Assembly (NCBI RefSeq): GCF_034190915.1
Contig: NW_026947485.1
Span: 49,583,019-49,647,018 of the forward strand
Direction of reading: 5' to 3'
DNA from: Cavia porcellus
Taxonomy: Eukaryota; Chordata; Mammalia; Rodentia; Caviidae
DNA: 64,000 nucleotides
Numbering within the stretch: the first letter of the stretch is position 1; every line of letters starts with the position of its first letter. The notes below the pieces were generated by a model. The model ran no database searches. It was not told the DNA's origin and saw only the letters and a list, made by a program, of their open reading frames with translations. This document shows, piece by piece, positions 12,519 through 23,079 of the stretch. The position numbers were made by a program, and so were the translations under genes.

Positions 12519-12848
12519 TTGTTGAAAGGGTTTTGGCCCAGACAGGATACTGTAGCCAGGAAAGTCTCAGCCCCAGGAAGCTCCTATCTCCCCCGCCCCT
12601 AGGGATTTACCTATGACTCTATCTCCCCCCACCCTTAGGAATCTGCCCCTGGTACCAAACGTGTGCCAATGAGATACCTGTGCATCTCTAATGGCCCTAG
12701 GGCACTACTCTAAGCTTAGGCTACTTATATACGTCCCACGCCACATGTCCGCCAGAGAGAAAGCCAGAATGGGGGGGGGGGGGGGCGGGTGTCGGTTCTC
12801 TCTCTCCATGTTCTCAGAATAAAGGCCTCTTTTGTTTTATACTTCACA
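12519..12848 (+). mobile_element. Solo retroviral-type LTR
   Basis: It begins near TGTTGAAAGG and ends near ATACTTCA (TG...CA). Features occur in LTR order: a CCAAT-like GCCAATGAG (12,664), a TATA-like CTTATATACG (12,724), and an AATAAAGG polyadenylation signal (12,820) followed by a T-rich end. A poly(G) run of about 16 bases lies at 12,771-12,786. There is no internal retroviral sequence and no clear target-site duplication, so the exact ends are uncertain. Confidence 0.6.
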
Positions 12849-13435
12849 TGTTTTGGAAATAATTCTATCACTTATAAATACTGCATCTTTTCTTTTCATT
12901 ATAGAGCCCAAACAAACCCAGTCTCAGAAATTCACTCCACTGGTTTACAGGCAGAAGCTGAAACTGTCCCTGGTCTTGGCCTAGGAACCCCTCCCCAGCT
13001 TTCCCCCTTGTCGTGGGGAGTGCTTACCACAGCAATCCATGGTACCCATTTATCAGTTTATCTTCTGTCTGCCTGGGGTGAGAGTGGGGGATTCTCTTAT
13101 CCTCAGTGGGTACTAGAGAGGATGAAGACAGGCTGCAGCATTTCCCAGTGCTTGGACTAAAGCTTTTCTGGTGGGCCAGAAGGGGCCAGCACACAGTCTG
13201 AGTGAGGATTACAATCTCCACAATTCTCTTCCATTTGTTCCTCCCAGCCATGCAGGCTCCATTTCTTCCCTCCAATCTTAGCTTTCATCTACATGTACCA
13301 TCTTTTTTGTTAATATTTGATTCAGGGTGGAATACCCTCCTCCACTATGGGATATCTGTGGTTCTGATGAGTCTTCTCTGAAAACCTTGGACCTGACTAT
13401 TCTAGTTAGCCAAGTTCTTCACTATCTTTTTTTTT

Positions 13436-13600
13436 CCAAATATTTATTTTTTGAGACAGAATCTTGCTATAGTTCAGGCTGACCTTGAACTTACTACATA
13501 GACCAGTTTGACATTGAACTCACAGTAATCCTCTTGCCTCAGCCTCCCAAGAGGACGATAGGCACATGCCACCACATCTAGTTATTTCCATCCTCTTAAA
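13436..13600 (-). mobile_element. B1-type SINE (7SL-derived)
   Basis: Antisense B1: T-rich tail, GAGACAGAATCTTGCTATAG, GCTGACCTTGAACTTACTAC, then GCCTCAGCCTCCCAAGAGG and CATGCCACCACA. It shows the expected partly repeated internal segment (CCTTGAACTTACTACATAGA versus TTTGACATTGAACTCACAGT). Confidence 0.88.
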
Positions 13601-13613
13601 AATAAAGCAAAAC

Positions 13614-13700
13614 AGGGCTGAGGATATAGCTCAATGGCACAGCACCTGCCTGGCAAGGGTGAAGTCCTGAGTTCAATTTCCACTACCAAAAAACAAACAA
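13614..13700 (+). mobile_element. ID-type SINE
   Basis: GGGCTGAGGATATAGCTCAA opens the element, followed by a degenerate box B (GAGTTCAATTTCC) and an A-rich tail. It lies just after the B1 element. Confidence 0.85.
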
Positions 13701-14898
13701 ACAGCAAAGCAAAACATAAAGACCGTGGCTCACATCCTGAAGGTACATTTTAGGTTAGGATTCATCTTTATATGACAAAATTCCTGTAAACATGAAAATT
13801 AGTCCATAGCCCCAGCCTCTGTTGTATACCAGATTAAAACAGTCTGCTTCACTAAGGGTTTCTTTAATTCTGGGACCTTCTTTAGTACCAAGGAATATCC
13901 TGCAGGGCTGGCATCTGCTACAGGTTCTGTGTGTTCTGGTGTTTGGTTGGTCTTTCTCATCTAATTTTCAGTAAAGTCCACTCAGGGACACATTCTGAGG
14001 CTGCTTGCATTTCTCTTAGCTCACTGTAGTAACACTCTCTGGTGCCTGGTTCCTGCTTGTCCCCATGAAGCATCTTGCTGTGCACATCTTGTCCTCCTCC
14101 CTGCTATGCCTAGTCACATAGAAATTGTTCATCCATGACTGGGGTTGGAAGGAGACTTCATACCTGTGAGCCAAGGCATAGTTCCAGGGTATTTCTTTTC
14201 TGGAGTTTGGCTACGTGTCTGATTCTACAATGTTGATGGACGTGAGTCCCTATGAATTCAGATACCAGAAACCATTCTGTTAGCAGTGTCTTCTCTTCCT
14301 ACCACTTAGGAGGACAGAACCCCACCATTATACCAGAACCCCAATAGTATAAGATCCTTGACCTTAGCCCTGCAAACAATCCTGTCACGATACAAATTTT
14401 TCATCGCGAGTTTGTTTGGACTCTAATCCTTGAACAGTCAGACTTTTTTTCCTCTACATTTTGTAATCTCAAAATCCTGCAATATAAATGTTTCATGATT
14501 TATCTGATGAATTATCTTACTTTATTAGCCTGAAATATGCTAATTCTTTCAAATGGATGGTCAATGCCACCTTATAGAGTAATTTAATTTAATCTTCTAT
14601 GCTTCTCCAAAAGATATTAGCCATTATCTGGTAAAAGAACAGAACAAAGAGTGGCCATCAGGACAACTGATATCTATCATGTTCATCTTCAATGCCATTG
14701 TTTCCTGCACTCTCCTTCTCTTCTCCTACTAGACTTCTTGGGCTGTCATTAAGACCTAATTTCCTTTCTTCATGTGGATCCTCTCCTAATCTGCAAGTTA
14801 CTGTACAAGGCAACCCTCAGGTAATGCTGTGCTCCACACTGACATTAATTTTCCAGACTATTGAAGCTTATCTTTTAAGTGAAAAATTTTTAAAGTTC

Positions 14899-14983
14899 CT
14901 CTTTGTTTGGAACTAAGAATTGAACTCAGGACCTCTTGCTTGTCAGACAGGTGCCACTCCACTGAACTGTACCCCCTGCCCCA
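14899..14983 (-). mobile_element. ID-type SINE, degenerate
   Basis: The antisense core GAATTGAACTCAGGACCTC and TGCCACTCCACTGAACTGTA, ending in CCCTGCCCC, is a diverged ID element. The tail is barely visible. Confidence 0.75.
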
Positions 14984-14989
14984 AAAAGT

Positions 14990-16037
14990 TCTTTTTTAAA
15001 GGGCTGTAATAAAAAGTGTCTCAAAACTTTATGTATTATTATTACATGTATTATTTCTTAGTTTTGAAAACCATGAGTTTAAATTTCTCTCCCTTTCTCT
15101 TGGAGCATATTAAATCAATAATATTGAGTATCCATTAAGTGAGAGGCTCAGAGACACAAAAATGAATGTGATAATGCCCTTCCATTTAAGGATCTTAAAC
15201 TCTAATTAGGATAAGAATACTGAAGACAAATTACATTAGGGCAACAGAGGCTATCCTGGAGCTGTGAACAGGGCGTAGATGAGGTGTTAATGAGAGACAG
15301 TTTTGCCAAAAGAAGTGAGGAGTTGCCAGGAGAAGCTTCCCAGAGAGCTGGTAATCTTTAATAAGGATTATGCCTTTCTCAGGAAGCCCAGACCTTCTGC
15401 AGTTGGAGTTCTCCTGGCTGTCTGAAAGGATGCTTTCATTTTCCCCTACTGCAGCGAGACTGTCAGCTCTCAAGACTTGCTGCTGACAATGTGCTTGCTC
15501 CTAGCAGCCTTTTTACTTTCTAATTTGCATTTATAATCATCTGTGAGCTGAGAAGCCTTGTAGCCACACTCCTGAGAACCAGGGCTCCTCCTCAGAGTAA
15601 ATAGGCTCTCAGCAAGGCCCTGAGGGACTCTGCTAGGATAATGAGCAAGAGGATTGCTTGATTGTTTATTTCAATTGGATTATTTTTATTGCTTTGTGCT
15701 TCTTTTCTGTTTCTTAGCTGGCTTGTGAGTTTGGCAGGTGAGCAACCTATGCAAAACATGAGGAGCCATGGGTTCATAAGAGGAGGGTGTTATGTAAAAG
15801 ATTTTTTATACTAAGGAATTACTAATATCTGCTTAAGTTATTTCTATTATGATTAGATTTTTACCTTTTTTAAAATTCTCTCAATAACCCTGAAAGTAAA
15901 ATTACTCTTATTTATATAAAAAGAAACAAATGCTCAAAAATCTATAAAATTTAGTGCATTGTGAAGTTAGACAAATTTCTTGACCTTTTTGTCTTTCATA
16001 CTCTTCACCTGTAAGATGAGGACAGTATTACATATTT
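14990..16037. other. Unique AT-rich DNA, no feature recognised
   Basis: No exon or repeat signature. Antisense frames of 80 and 61 aa (15,231-15,473 and 15,592-15,777) have no recognised domain. Confidence 0.4.
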
Positions 16038-16376
16038 CTCAAATTTTTTTTTTTAATTTTTAATTTGAAGAGAATAAAACCAAGTAAGAAAAAGCCAAAA
16101 TGGGGTCAGTCAAAAAAAAAACATCCTTAAAACCAAAGTGCAATATGATCTACAATGTTACCATGATGTCTCATTATCTTCAATAGAATTACCTGTATCA
16201 TCAGACACAATAAAATTAAACATAGCAGTACAGAACAAAATCAATAAAAACAAAACATTGGAGATATTATAGGACTTCCAAAGAAGGAATAGTCAAACCA
16301 GAAAGAATATCATAGTAAATTTTATTATCTTCAAAGTAGTTGCCTATACTCTTAGACCTGATACTATCAAACATAA

Positions 16377-16448
16377 CAGATTCAAATAAAATCAGTCAAG
16401 ACAAGATAGCAATCAAACAAAACAGATTCAAATAAAATCAGTCAAAGC
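16377..16448. repeat. Tandem duplication of about 46 bp in the L1 3'UTR
   Basis: ACAGATTCAAATAAAATCAG followed by TCAA occurs twice, about 46 bp apart. Copy B has a single version of this stretch near 43,739-43,770, so the duplication is private to copy A. Confidence 0.85.
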
Positions 16449-16520
16449 ATGACAGTGAAAGCAATACAGGACTTCAGATTAAGTTAATAGGAAATTTAAA
16501 AAGATTACCATAGTATACCC

Positions 16521-17284
16521 TGTGTTGTAGTCAGGGGTTGTGCAGGGAACAATTAGAATCAGGACATGGAGTTTATAATATTGTTTTATGATGCTCACCC
16601 AGAGTTAACACAAGAAACTGTAGGAAATCTATCTGCAACACCAAAAACATAGAATATTTAGTGAAGGGCCTAATCCCACAGCAATGTCCCACATGAATCC
16701 AGATGAAAACCCAGAGCTCATGACAATGCCCCTCACGAGTCCAAATGGAGGTCCAGAGCTCACAAGAAGGACTCACACCATGCATTTTTTCAGATCTGTG
16801 CTGGAAAGACCCAAAGGTCAGTGGTGGAAGCCAGAAAGTTCATATCAGCGGGGTGAAGGAGCTGTGCTGGTGGGATGAGGGTTCTACGCTGGAGCCAAGA
16901 AGCCACATTCATAATGAAGACCAGGGCTGTCCTGAAAAGCACCATAGTCATTCCCAGCGACATGGAGGCTCTGAGCTTCTCTGATGATAAGCACAGTTCA
17001 GTACATGCTAGGAAGCTAATGTGGTGAGTTCATCCTGGAGACCAAGCAGCACACATCTTCCCCTCCAGAGCTGGAAAGCAATGCTCCATGTGAGGACCAG
17101 AGTTTCTCCAGGAGAACCTAATGACTCAAATAGCAACTCATAGGAGAACCCCTAATGCCTCAACGCAATAGCCTCTCCTCTAAGTCTGTTTATGCTGGCA
17201 ACTTTCCTCAGGTGAAACATCTATGTTCAGCAGTATGGTGATTTAATTCCATTGCCATTAAATTGACCACCAGTATTCAATCCA
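16521..17284. mobile_element. LTR-like repeat, copy 1 (inside L1 derivative)
   Basis: 764 bp, starting TGTGTTGTAGTCAGGGG and ending AATCCA, so TG...CA ends. It is homologous along its length to 38,234-39,079. It interrupts the 3'UTR of copy A: the uninterrupted order ACCATAATATCTTTGG is seen in copy B at about 43,825. It contains two diverged internal repeats of about 50 bp (16,690-16,780) built around CCAGAGCTCA. No retroviral coding sequence and no clear target-site duplication were seen. Overlapping minus and plus frames of 60-79 aa are not genes. The orientation is unknown. Confidence 0.6.
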
Positions 17285-17579
17285 TAACATCCTGCTATCT
17301 TTGGAATAGTTGTCCATGCCTTCAAATCTAGTACAAGTAGACAAACTGGAACAGAATATAACCAAACTAAACACAGTAATGACAACAATGTGGGTTTCAA
17401 ATCATGATACAAGATTAACAATGTTCTCTGCCTTCCCTTTTTAGATAATTCCTTTCCTTTCACTTTCACAGGGTACAATGTACATTTTGTATCTCACTAA
17501 CTCCATTAGTTTTTAGATTAGGGAGGCGACCCACTATTTTTCTAAGTGGTTCTGAACCTTTTTATCCCCGAGCTTGATC

Positions 17580-17900
17580 TCAAGTTGTATCTATTTACCT
17601 ACAACAGCCTCAAGGTTTTCCTTCTTTATAGCTGAGTAGTTCTCCATTATATAAAAGTGTTAAGTCTTTCCAACTAATCTGCACTAAAGGGTGAGCTACC
17701 CTCATTTTTTTTCTGGTTCCCTGTCACATAGAGCATTATTTTCTCATCTTTGACTTTCAGTCCATAAATCCTTTTCAGGCTAATTATATTTCTTATATAG
17801 AGCATCTTGATGGACCCTATCTCCTGATTGACTCTGCCTGTTTCTTTTTATTAGTGTTTCAAGGCCATCCATGTTAGCAATTTTGGCCCACCTTCTCTGC
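17580..17900 (-). pseudogene. L1 ORF2 ends joined across a large deletion (copy A)
   Basis: The ORF2 3' segment (the complement of GCTGAGTAGTTCTCCATTAT at 17,631) is followed within about 100 bp by 5' ORF2 sequence (17,760-17,860, CATAAATCCTTTTCAGGCTA and on). In the old L1 here the equivalent points lie about 2.9 kb apart (about 7,220 and 10,140). Thus almost the whole reverse transcriptase is missing. Copy B has the same junction at about 44,240-44,290. Confidence 0.7.
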
Positions 17901-18049
17901 CTCATCTCTGCCATGCTATTTTTCTGCCATGGGTTGTCTACTTTCCCCCTTCATTCCATTGTCTGCCCCTTTCAGTGCCCCATGCCAGTGACAGCCCAAT
18001 TCACTGTCTGCTTCCTCTGCCACTGTTCTTGAAGCCATGGTCTTTTTTT

Positions 18050-18968
18050 CTCTCTCTCTAGTATATCTTTCAGCATTTTTTGTAGGGTTGAATTGGTGGT
18101 CATGAACTCCCACAGGTACTGTTTGTCAAGAAGCATGTTGTTTTCCCATTAATTTTGAGAGATAGGTACATCAATCTGCATTGGAGGTTATTTTCTTTCA
18201 AGCTTGGAATACTTCACTTTAAGCTCTTCTTGATTTGATGGTTTGTGTTGAGAAGTCTGTCATGATTTGGATGGGTTTTCCTTTATAGGTGATCTGTTTC
18301 TTTTCTCTGACAGCTTTTAATATTCTGTTCTTGTGTTGAACTTCTGGCATCTTGATTATTATATGTCTGGGTGTAGATCTGTTTTGGTTATAGCTGGCTG
18401 GAGTTCTGTATGCCTTATGTATCTGAATATCATTTCCTTTTCCTATGCTTGGAAAGTTTTCTTTAATTATTTCTGTAAATAGCCTTTGTATTTGTTTGTG
18501 TTTACCCCTGCTTCTTCACTCACATTTTTTATTCTTAAGTTATAGATCTTGTCATCTTCTAGCCTTTGTATTGTTACTTCCTGGTTCCTTGTTATTTTTA
18601 AGAGCTCATTCCTTTTGTGAGAAAACATTACAAACCTGTCTTCAAGGTTTGATAGTCTATCTTTAGTTTCTTTCAAGCAGTTTTGCCAGCTTTCAATGAA
18701 GCTTTTAATTTCCTGGCAATCTCTTTGAATCTGTTTCATATATTCTAGATTTTTTTAAATATTCTTCATCAAAGGTTTCCCTCCTTTTTCTGTTCCTCCA
18801 TTCTTCCATCTGTGTCTTCTTGAAAGGTGCTTAGCATTTCTTTTATTATTTTTCTTATATCTTCCTTTACTTGTATTAGAATTTCTGTTTTTAGTTCTTT
18901 TATAATGTCATGAAGATAATTCTTTATTTCAGATGCTATTTCAGACACTGCTTTTTCAGATGCCACAG
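18050..18968 (-). pseudogene. L1 ORF1 remnant (copy A)
   Basis: ORF1 encodes the trimeric RNA-binding protein of L1. The reading starts near the Met at 18,966 (MASEKAVSEIASEI). Next comes a Lys/Glu-rich heptad region (18,966-18,769, then 18,739-18,467 in another frame), containing QNCLKETKDRLSNLEDRF, which fits the coiled coil. The segment RIKNVSEEAGVNTN and the start of an IIKENFPSL-like stretch follow, which is the hallmark of the RNA-recognition domain. A C-terminal portion follows to about 18,050. At least two frameshifts separate the pieces, so it is inactive. The homologous frame in copy B keeps IIKENFPSLGKGNDIQIY intact. Confidence 0.85.
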
Positions 18969-19038
18969 GTGTGCAACACCCATCTCTTCTCTGTTTACCT
19001 TTCCTGTACCAGTACTGATTGGGCTGGAGGCTGGAGAC
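18969..19038 (-). mobile_element. L1 derivative 5'UTR, ORF1-proximal part
   Basis: ACAGGTGTGCAAC... and GGCTGGAGGCTGGAGAC align with 45,534-45,600 of copy B (ACAGGTGTGCAAC, GGTTGGAGGCCAGAGAC). The last five bases, GAGAC at 19,034-19,038, are the provirus target-site duplication. Confidence 0.85.
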
Positions 19039-19381
19039 TGAAAGAGTTTTTGGTGTGATAAAAGAGAGAGAGCATAAAGTAAAAAATAGCCTTTATTCCA
19101 AGGACATGGAGCAAAGTCCATGACCATAGATGGCCTGGGTCTCCTCTGCCAGAATATGGTGCATGGGATATACATATAATCTTTGCCTGGGGTGGCACCT
19201 GGGGTGGGCATTGATGCATGAAGAGTTGAATGGAATTTTCTGTGCATGCAGACAGGAAGAGGAGTTGCAATTAAGGCTGATGAATAAGTAGGAAGTGGTA
19301 GGCATTTCTGCTTTGGCCTTACACCACATTAGACCACCACCATAATCCTACAGTAATATATTCTAGGGCAAGAACCTTTCA
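19039..19381 (-). repeat. ERV 3' LTR
   Basis: 343 bp with TG...CA ends. On the minus strand it carries AATAAA (complement at 19,092-19,097). It corresponds along its length to 24,628-25,007 but lacks the long TG repeat. Just outside, at 19,382-19,399, the minus strand is purine-rich (AAAAAGATAGGAG), a decayed polypurine tract in the expected place. Confidence 0.92.
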
Positions 19382-20125
19382 CTCCTATCTTTTTATTGTT
19401 AGGAAAAAGGCAAAGTCTCTCTCTTACTACTTCCTGCTGAAAGGGGTGCCGTATTGGGGTTTAGGAAGGTTGTCAGGATGAAGGTTGATGCCCATGTACA
19501 AACTGGTACCAGGTGTTTGAGCCAAGACAACTTCATCATTGGTGAATGCCCACATCTTAGACTGGAAAAACAAAGAGACAAAGTGCTATGAGGAGGCAGG
19601 CCACTATCATATTTAAGGACCCAAAAAAGGTAGAAGGAAATTGTCTTTGATTTAAATATTCCATTCTATCAGCACCACAGTGAGGTACATTCTGAAAAAT
19701 AAGTGTGGAGTTAGGAGAGATGAAGTTATGAGAGGTAATTATTTCCCCATCTTAAAGGGTAAAATTTAAAAGTGTAGTAGGTAGGGCTTGTCTCTGACCC
19801 AGGAGTTGAGCTGGAAAGAATAAGAGGCATGAGAAATATAAGGTCTGATTGAATCACATTTGGGAAATTACAGAGTAGAGGAGGAAAGGGTCATAGCTGT
19901 GTCACTATAAGGAAGCTAAGAGCCTAAACCCACATGTTTAACTAAACAGCTGAGGGCAGAGAAAACTAAGATAATTATAGTGAAAAATTTAACTAATAGA
20001 ATGCAAGGGATCAGGAACCAATAGGATAACAAAGCATGACTTAGCCTGAGAGTTGTGACTGTGAGGCCTTGGTGAGACAAAGATGGGTGGGAGATAAAAG
20101 ATGAGATGACCACTCAGGATGGTTA
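19382..20125 (-). pseudogene. ERV 3' coding region, probable env remnant
   Basis: The region lies between the integrase C-terminal piece and the 3' LTR, where env is expected. A strongly hydrophobic segment of about 30 residues (within the frame 20,113-19,916) could be an env membrane or signal segment. The remainder has frequent stops. I assign env by position and hydrophobicity only. Confidence 0.4.
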
Positions 20126-20445
20126 GATTCAGGGTTGGAGGGCACTGCTTAGCTTGAGTGATGTGAAACCAGGATGGCAGTCCAGCAACTTTGACTACTG
20201 TTGGGGTTGTCAAGAAGACCAGGTAGGAACCGCTCCACCTTGGTGGTAGTCCTTGAGATGATTTCCTATAACAAGACCTTAGTAAGTATATCAGCAGCCT
20301 CCCTGGTTGTGGAAAAGGCTTTTATCTATCCTGAAAAAGTACAAACAAAGGTGAAAAGATATTTGAGTTTTGTGGCAGGGCATGTGTGTAAAATCTACCT
20401 GCCAGTCCTGATCAGGGTTGTGTCCACAAAATTGATGAATAGGAA
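20125..20445 (-). pseudogene. ERV integrase pieces
   Basis: Integrase inserts the viral DNA copy into the host genome. The piece at 20,417-20,375 encodes DWQVDFTHMP, the start of the catalytic core, including its first acidic residue. The piece at 20,208-20,150 encodes VVKVAGLPSWFH, typical of the C-terminal part. The DDE core between them is mostly missing and stops are present, so there is no activity. Confidence 0.78.
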
Positions 20446-20454
20446 AGGAAAGGG

Positions 20455-20905
20455 TGGTATGTGTCCCTGAGGACAGGTTTTACTATAGAGACGACAAGTG
20501 TAAGTAGGTGAGACCTTAGAGTGTCTGGATCAGTCTGCATAAACACAAAGGAATAAAAAAGGCCTTTTTAAGATCTACGGCTGTAAAGTGAGTGGTGGAG
20601 GGAGGGATATGAGAGAGCACCACTGGGTAGATTGGGATAATAGCATTACTGATTATCCTAAGGTCCTGCACTAGACAATAAGACACATCAGGTTTGAATA
20701 CTGGGAGAATGGAGTATTATAAGCTGAATGGATAGGTTTAAGAAAACCAATGCTTAAAAGGCATTTAATTAAAGATTTAAGTTCCTGTAGATGTTTGGGA
20801 ACTATGGGATATTGGGGAATGCAAGGAAAAATTGAAAGATCCCTGACACAAATTAGAATAGGTGTGGCATGGGTAGCATGGGTGGGATTAGAGGTATCTC
20901 AAACT
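20455..20905 (-). pseudogene. ERV reverse transcriptase, N-terminal part
   Basis: Reverse transcriptase copies the RNA genome into DNA. Fragmented frames encode LKSLIKCLLSIGFLKPIHSA (about 20,790-20,735), the conserved fingers region. They continue to the motif around the first catalytic Asp (VDLKKAFL at about 20,583-20,560), which is still readable, and on to TDPDTL. The sequence then passes directly to integrase. The polymerase YXDD-like motif, thumb and RNase H are absent, so most of pol is deleted. Confidence 0.8.
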
Positions 20906-20911
20906 ATGGGA

Positions 20912-21175
20912 TCAACCAGAGAAGAAGGAAGTCTGGAACCTGCATGGAATAGGCCCTGTCTGCAAAGGCTGTATAGGTCGGCCATCAACATCCACTGTAG
21001 AGACTGAAAACTTAATATAGTGCCCTGAAAACTCAGGAAGAACACTATACATGGCCTCTATGTCCACAAGTACATAGAATGTTTTACCTGAGACCTCCAG
21101 TAGGACTTGGGGTGCTGAGACAGATACCTTAATGGAGGGCTGTGGGCCCCAAGCCCCATCAACCTTTAGAAGCAA
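20912..21175 (-). pseudogene. ERV protease remnant
   Basis: Open frame of 87 codons containing VSGKTFYVLVDIEAMYSVLP. This matches the active-site region of retroviral aspartic proteases, but the DTG triplet reads DIE (codons at about 21,064-21,056), so it is catalytically dead. It lies immediately downstream of the nucleocapsid region, as in gag-pro-pol order. The frame runs on toward the reverse transcriptase start. Confidence 0.85.
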
Positions 21176-21229
21176 GTCTGAGTTGATCAGTTAGTGGTGA
21201 ATCTGGTGGTGATGAGATCTCCTATAAGG

Positions 21230-21590
21230 GTAAGGAGTTATAGGTTGGCTTACCTGCTCTCTGGTGGCTAGGACAGTCGCTCTTCCAATGGCCCTTGAGA
21301 TTGCAATAGGGGCAAGGCCCCAGAAGACCACCAAGGTTGGGGTACTCTCTTGTCCAATGCCCTTCTTTGTTGCACTTGAAGCATGGTCTGGAAGGGGCTC
21401 AGACAGCTCCACTTGTCTTGGCTTACCTGTCTCAGAGCTCTAAATGTCACTGCTAAAAGATCAGATTTTTTAAATTTTTATCTCTGTTTGTTGAAAACAT
21501 GAAAAGCCATACTAAGAAGGTGTCCCTGTAGGGTCTCAGGGTCAAGTTTAGTCTTTTGTTTTGGGATCTGGCCCACAATGGAAGATATCT
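21230..21590 (-). pseudogene. ERV gag: capsid C-terminus and nucleocapsid
   Basis: Nucleocapsid binds the RNA genome through zinc knuckles. Two CX2CX4HX4C boxes lie at 21,383-21,273. The first has Tyr in place of the last Cys; the second (CPYCNLKGHWKSDC) keeps all four ligands. Two knuckles are found in several class I elements, whereas murine leukaemia virus has one. Upstream, 21,560-21,440 encodes a charged segment (KLDPETLQGHLLSMAFHVF and on) fitting the capsid C-terminus. The frame is broken by stops. Confidence 0.8.
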
Positions 21591-21619
21591 GTCTCCTCTA
21601 CAGTCACAAGACATCTGGT

Positions 21620-22070
21620 TTTTATCTTGGGTAGGTGTACAGTTTTAAGTCTAAAGGAGACAAAGGCAAAGAATCAATTAAGTATGCAGGAATCAAATAA
21701 TAGAATCAACAGAGTATTTATGATTATAACTTTAGTAATGGTTCCCATAAGGAAGATAAGGATTAAGTCCAGAGAATTTTAGAAACTGACATGTCATTCA
21801 TCATACACACATGTAGGTTCTACAATTGTGTAAGTACCTCCTGTGCTGTTAGAATGTCTAATGCCATCTGATTTTTGGAGGATGGCCTGTTTTATTAATT
21901 TTATCTTTTTATTTAGGAGAGAGATCAGCTGTGATGTCATTTAATGTCAGTTTAGCATAATTAATTATGGCCCTAATATGTATCATATAACCTTATTTTG
22001 GAAAAAATCTGATGTATCCCAGCAAAAGAAATCCAAAAGGAATTTATAATTTTCTCTTATTTTTAGTTGT
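21620..22070 (-). pseudogene. Env transmembrane-subunit fragment within gag
   Basis: On the same strand as the provirus, the readable pieces match, in order: the heptad region of a class I env transmembrane subunit (about 22,000-21,890), its conserved immunosuppressive-like and Cys-containing segment (about 21,885-21,800, read through two frame changes), and a following hydrophobic stretch (about 21,750-21,680). It lies between the start and the end of capsid-coding sequence, which is not a normal retroviral order. It is frameshifted and interrupted by stops. Confidence 0.6.
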
Positions 22071-22294
22071 TGAACATCCAGAATGATAACAGTGTAGTAT
22101 AGCAGAGGCAGTAATCTTAACATAGAACATTAAATGGAACTATTATTTTCTATTAACCATGGGTGTTTTTAACATTTGAGCACTGAAGAAATTTATGACA
22201 TTGTTTGGACTGTTTATTATTTAAGTGTCTCTAAGTATAACATATATATTACATAAATTTTGTTTAAAGATTATTATGTGACTGGTGACCTTGT

Positions 22295-22297
22295 TTT

Positions 22298-22337
<40 letters not shown>

Positions 22338-22462
22338 TCTTTTTCCTTTTTATTGGTACCGGGGATTTTTTTGGTTTTTATTTTTTTGTCTTTTTCCTTT
22401 TTATCGGTACCGGCGATCGAACTCACGACTGCTTATGCCGCTGAGCTAAATCTCCAGCCCCA
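22295..22462 (-). mobile_element. ID-type SINE inserted in the provirus, tail duplicated
   Basis: Antisense ID: poly(T), then TGTCTTTTTCCTTTTTAT and GGTACCGG occurring twice (about 22,337-22,366 and 22,387-22,415), then the box B and box A complements and CCAGCCCC. The 16-bp duplication TGACTGGTGACCTTGT flanks it (22,279-22,294 and 22,463-22,478). The doubled 3' part suggests a partly duplicated or template-switched copy. It is younger than the provirus. Confidence 0.92.
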
Positions 22463-22479
22463 TGACTGGTGACCTTGTG

Positions 22480-23075
22480 TTGGTCTGACCTGAATCTCCT
22501 GGCTGGAGCACAAGAAAAAGGCAGACATCTGGATCTGAAAGAAAACACTTGTCTTCCTAAATAATTCCTATTCTATATTTGAAGGCATGAATATACCATG
22601 AGATCAGCAACAATGAATTGTTTTAGTCATATTAACTTTAGTTGAGGTGTCTCCCATAAGGCTATGGAGATTATTGGGGCCTCCAATTAATGAACAAGAG
22701 CTGGTTAAAGTTACCCAGTGGCCATTTTCTTGTTTATTAATTGAAGCTCTGTCCAATGTCTCCTTACCCCTAGGGATTTTATTTAACCAAATTTAACATC
22801 ATTTGACCAGCTGGCAACCTAGGTGGAAGCATGTTTTTTAAATCTATAACCCAATAAACCTTGATTAAATGATCTGAAAGTGTAAAAAAGGAGGGAAAAA
22901 TTGTTGAGCTCAAATAAAAAGAAACAGCTGTTTACAGAGCAGGCAAGTAGACAGACAACAGATATATAGACTGACAATCATCTTATAAAATCAGAGTGCA
23001 CTAAAATATATTTGGCCAATTTGAACTATAATAAATAGACTAGTGTGAACCTTTTGTAGATCAGTTAATAGAGAT
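22480..23075 (-). other. ERV internal region of uncertain origin
   Basis: It lies between capsid start and the ID SINE, and it continues the segment holding the env fragment. No frame is open or recognisable. It may be env surface-subunit sequence moved together with the transmembrane fragment, or an unrelated insertion. Confidence 0.35.
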
Positions 23076-23079
23076 CTCT

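Larger units (their letters stand above)
11330..14400 (-). mobile_element. Probable L1 5' region, interrupted by an LTR and SINEs
   Basis: A purine-rich tract (11,820-12,370) and a moderately GC-rich tract (12,900-13,400 and onward) lie directly upstream of the ORF1 remnant, as expected for the 5'UTR of an old L1 or HAL1-type element. The match is by composition and position only, and the far boundary is a guess. Confidence 0.35.
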
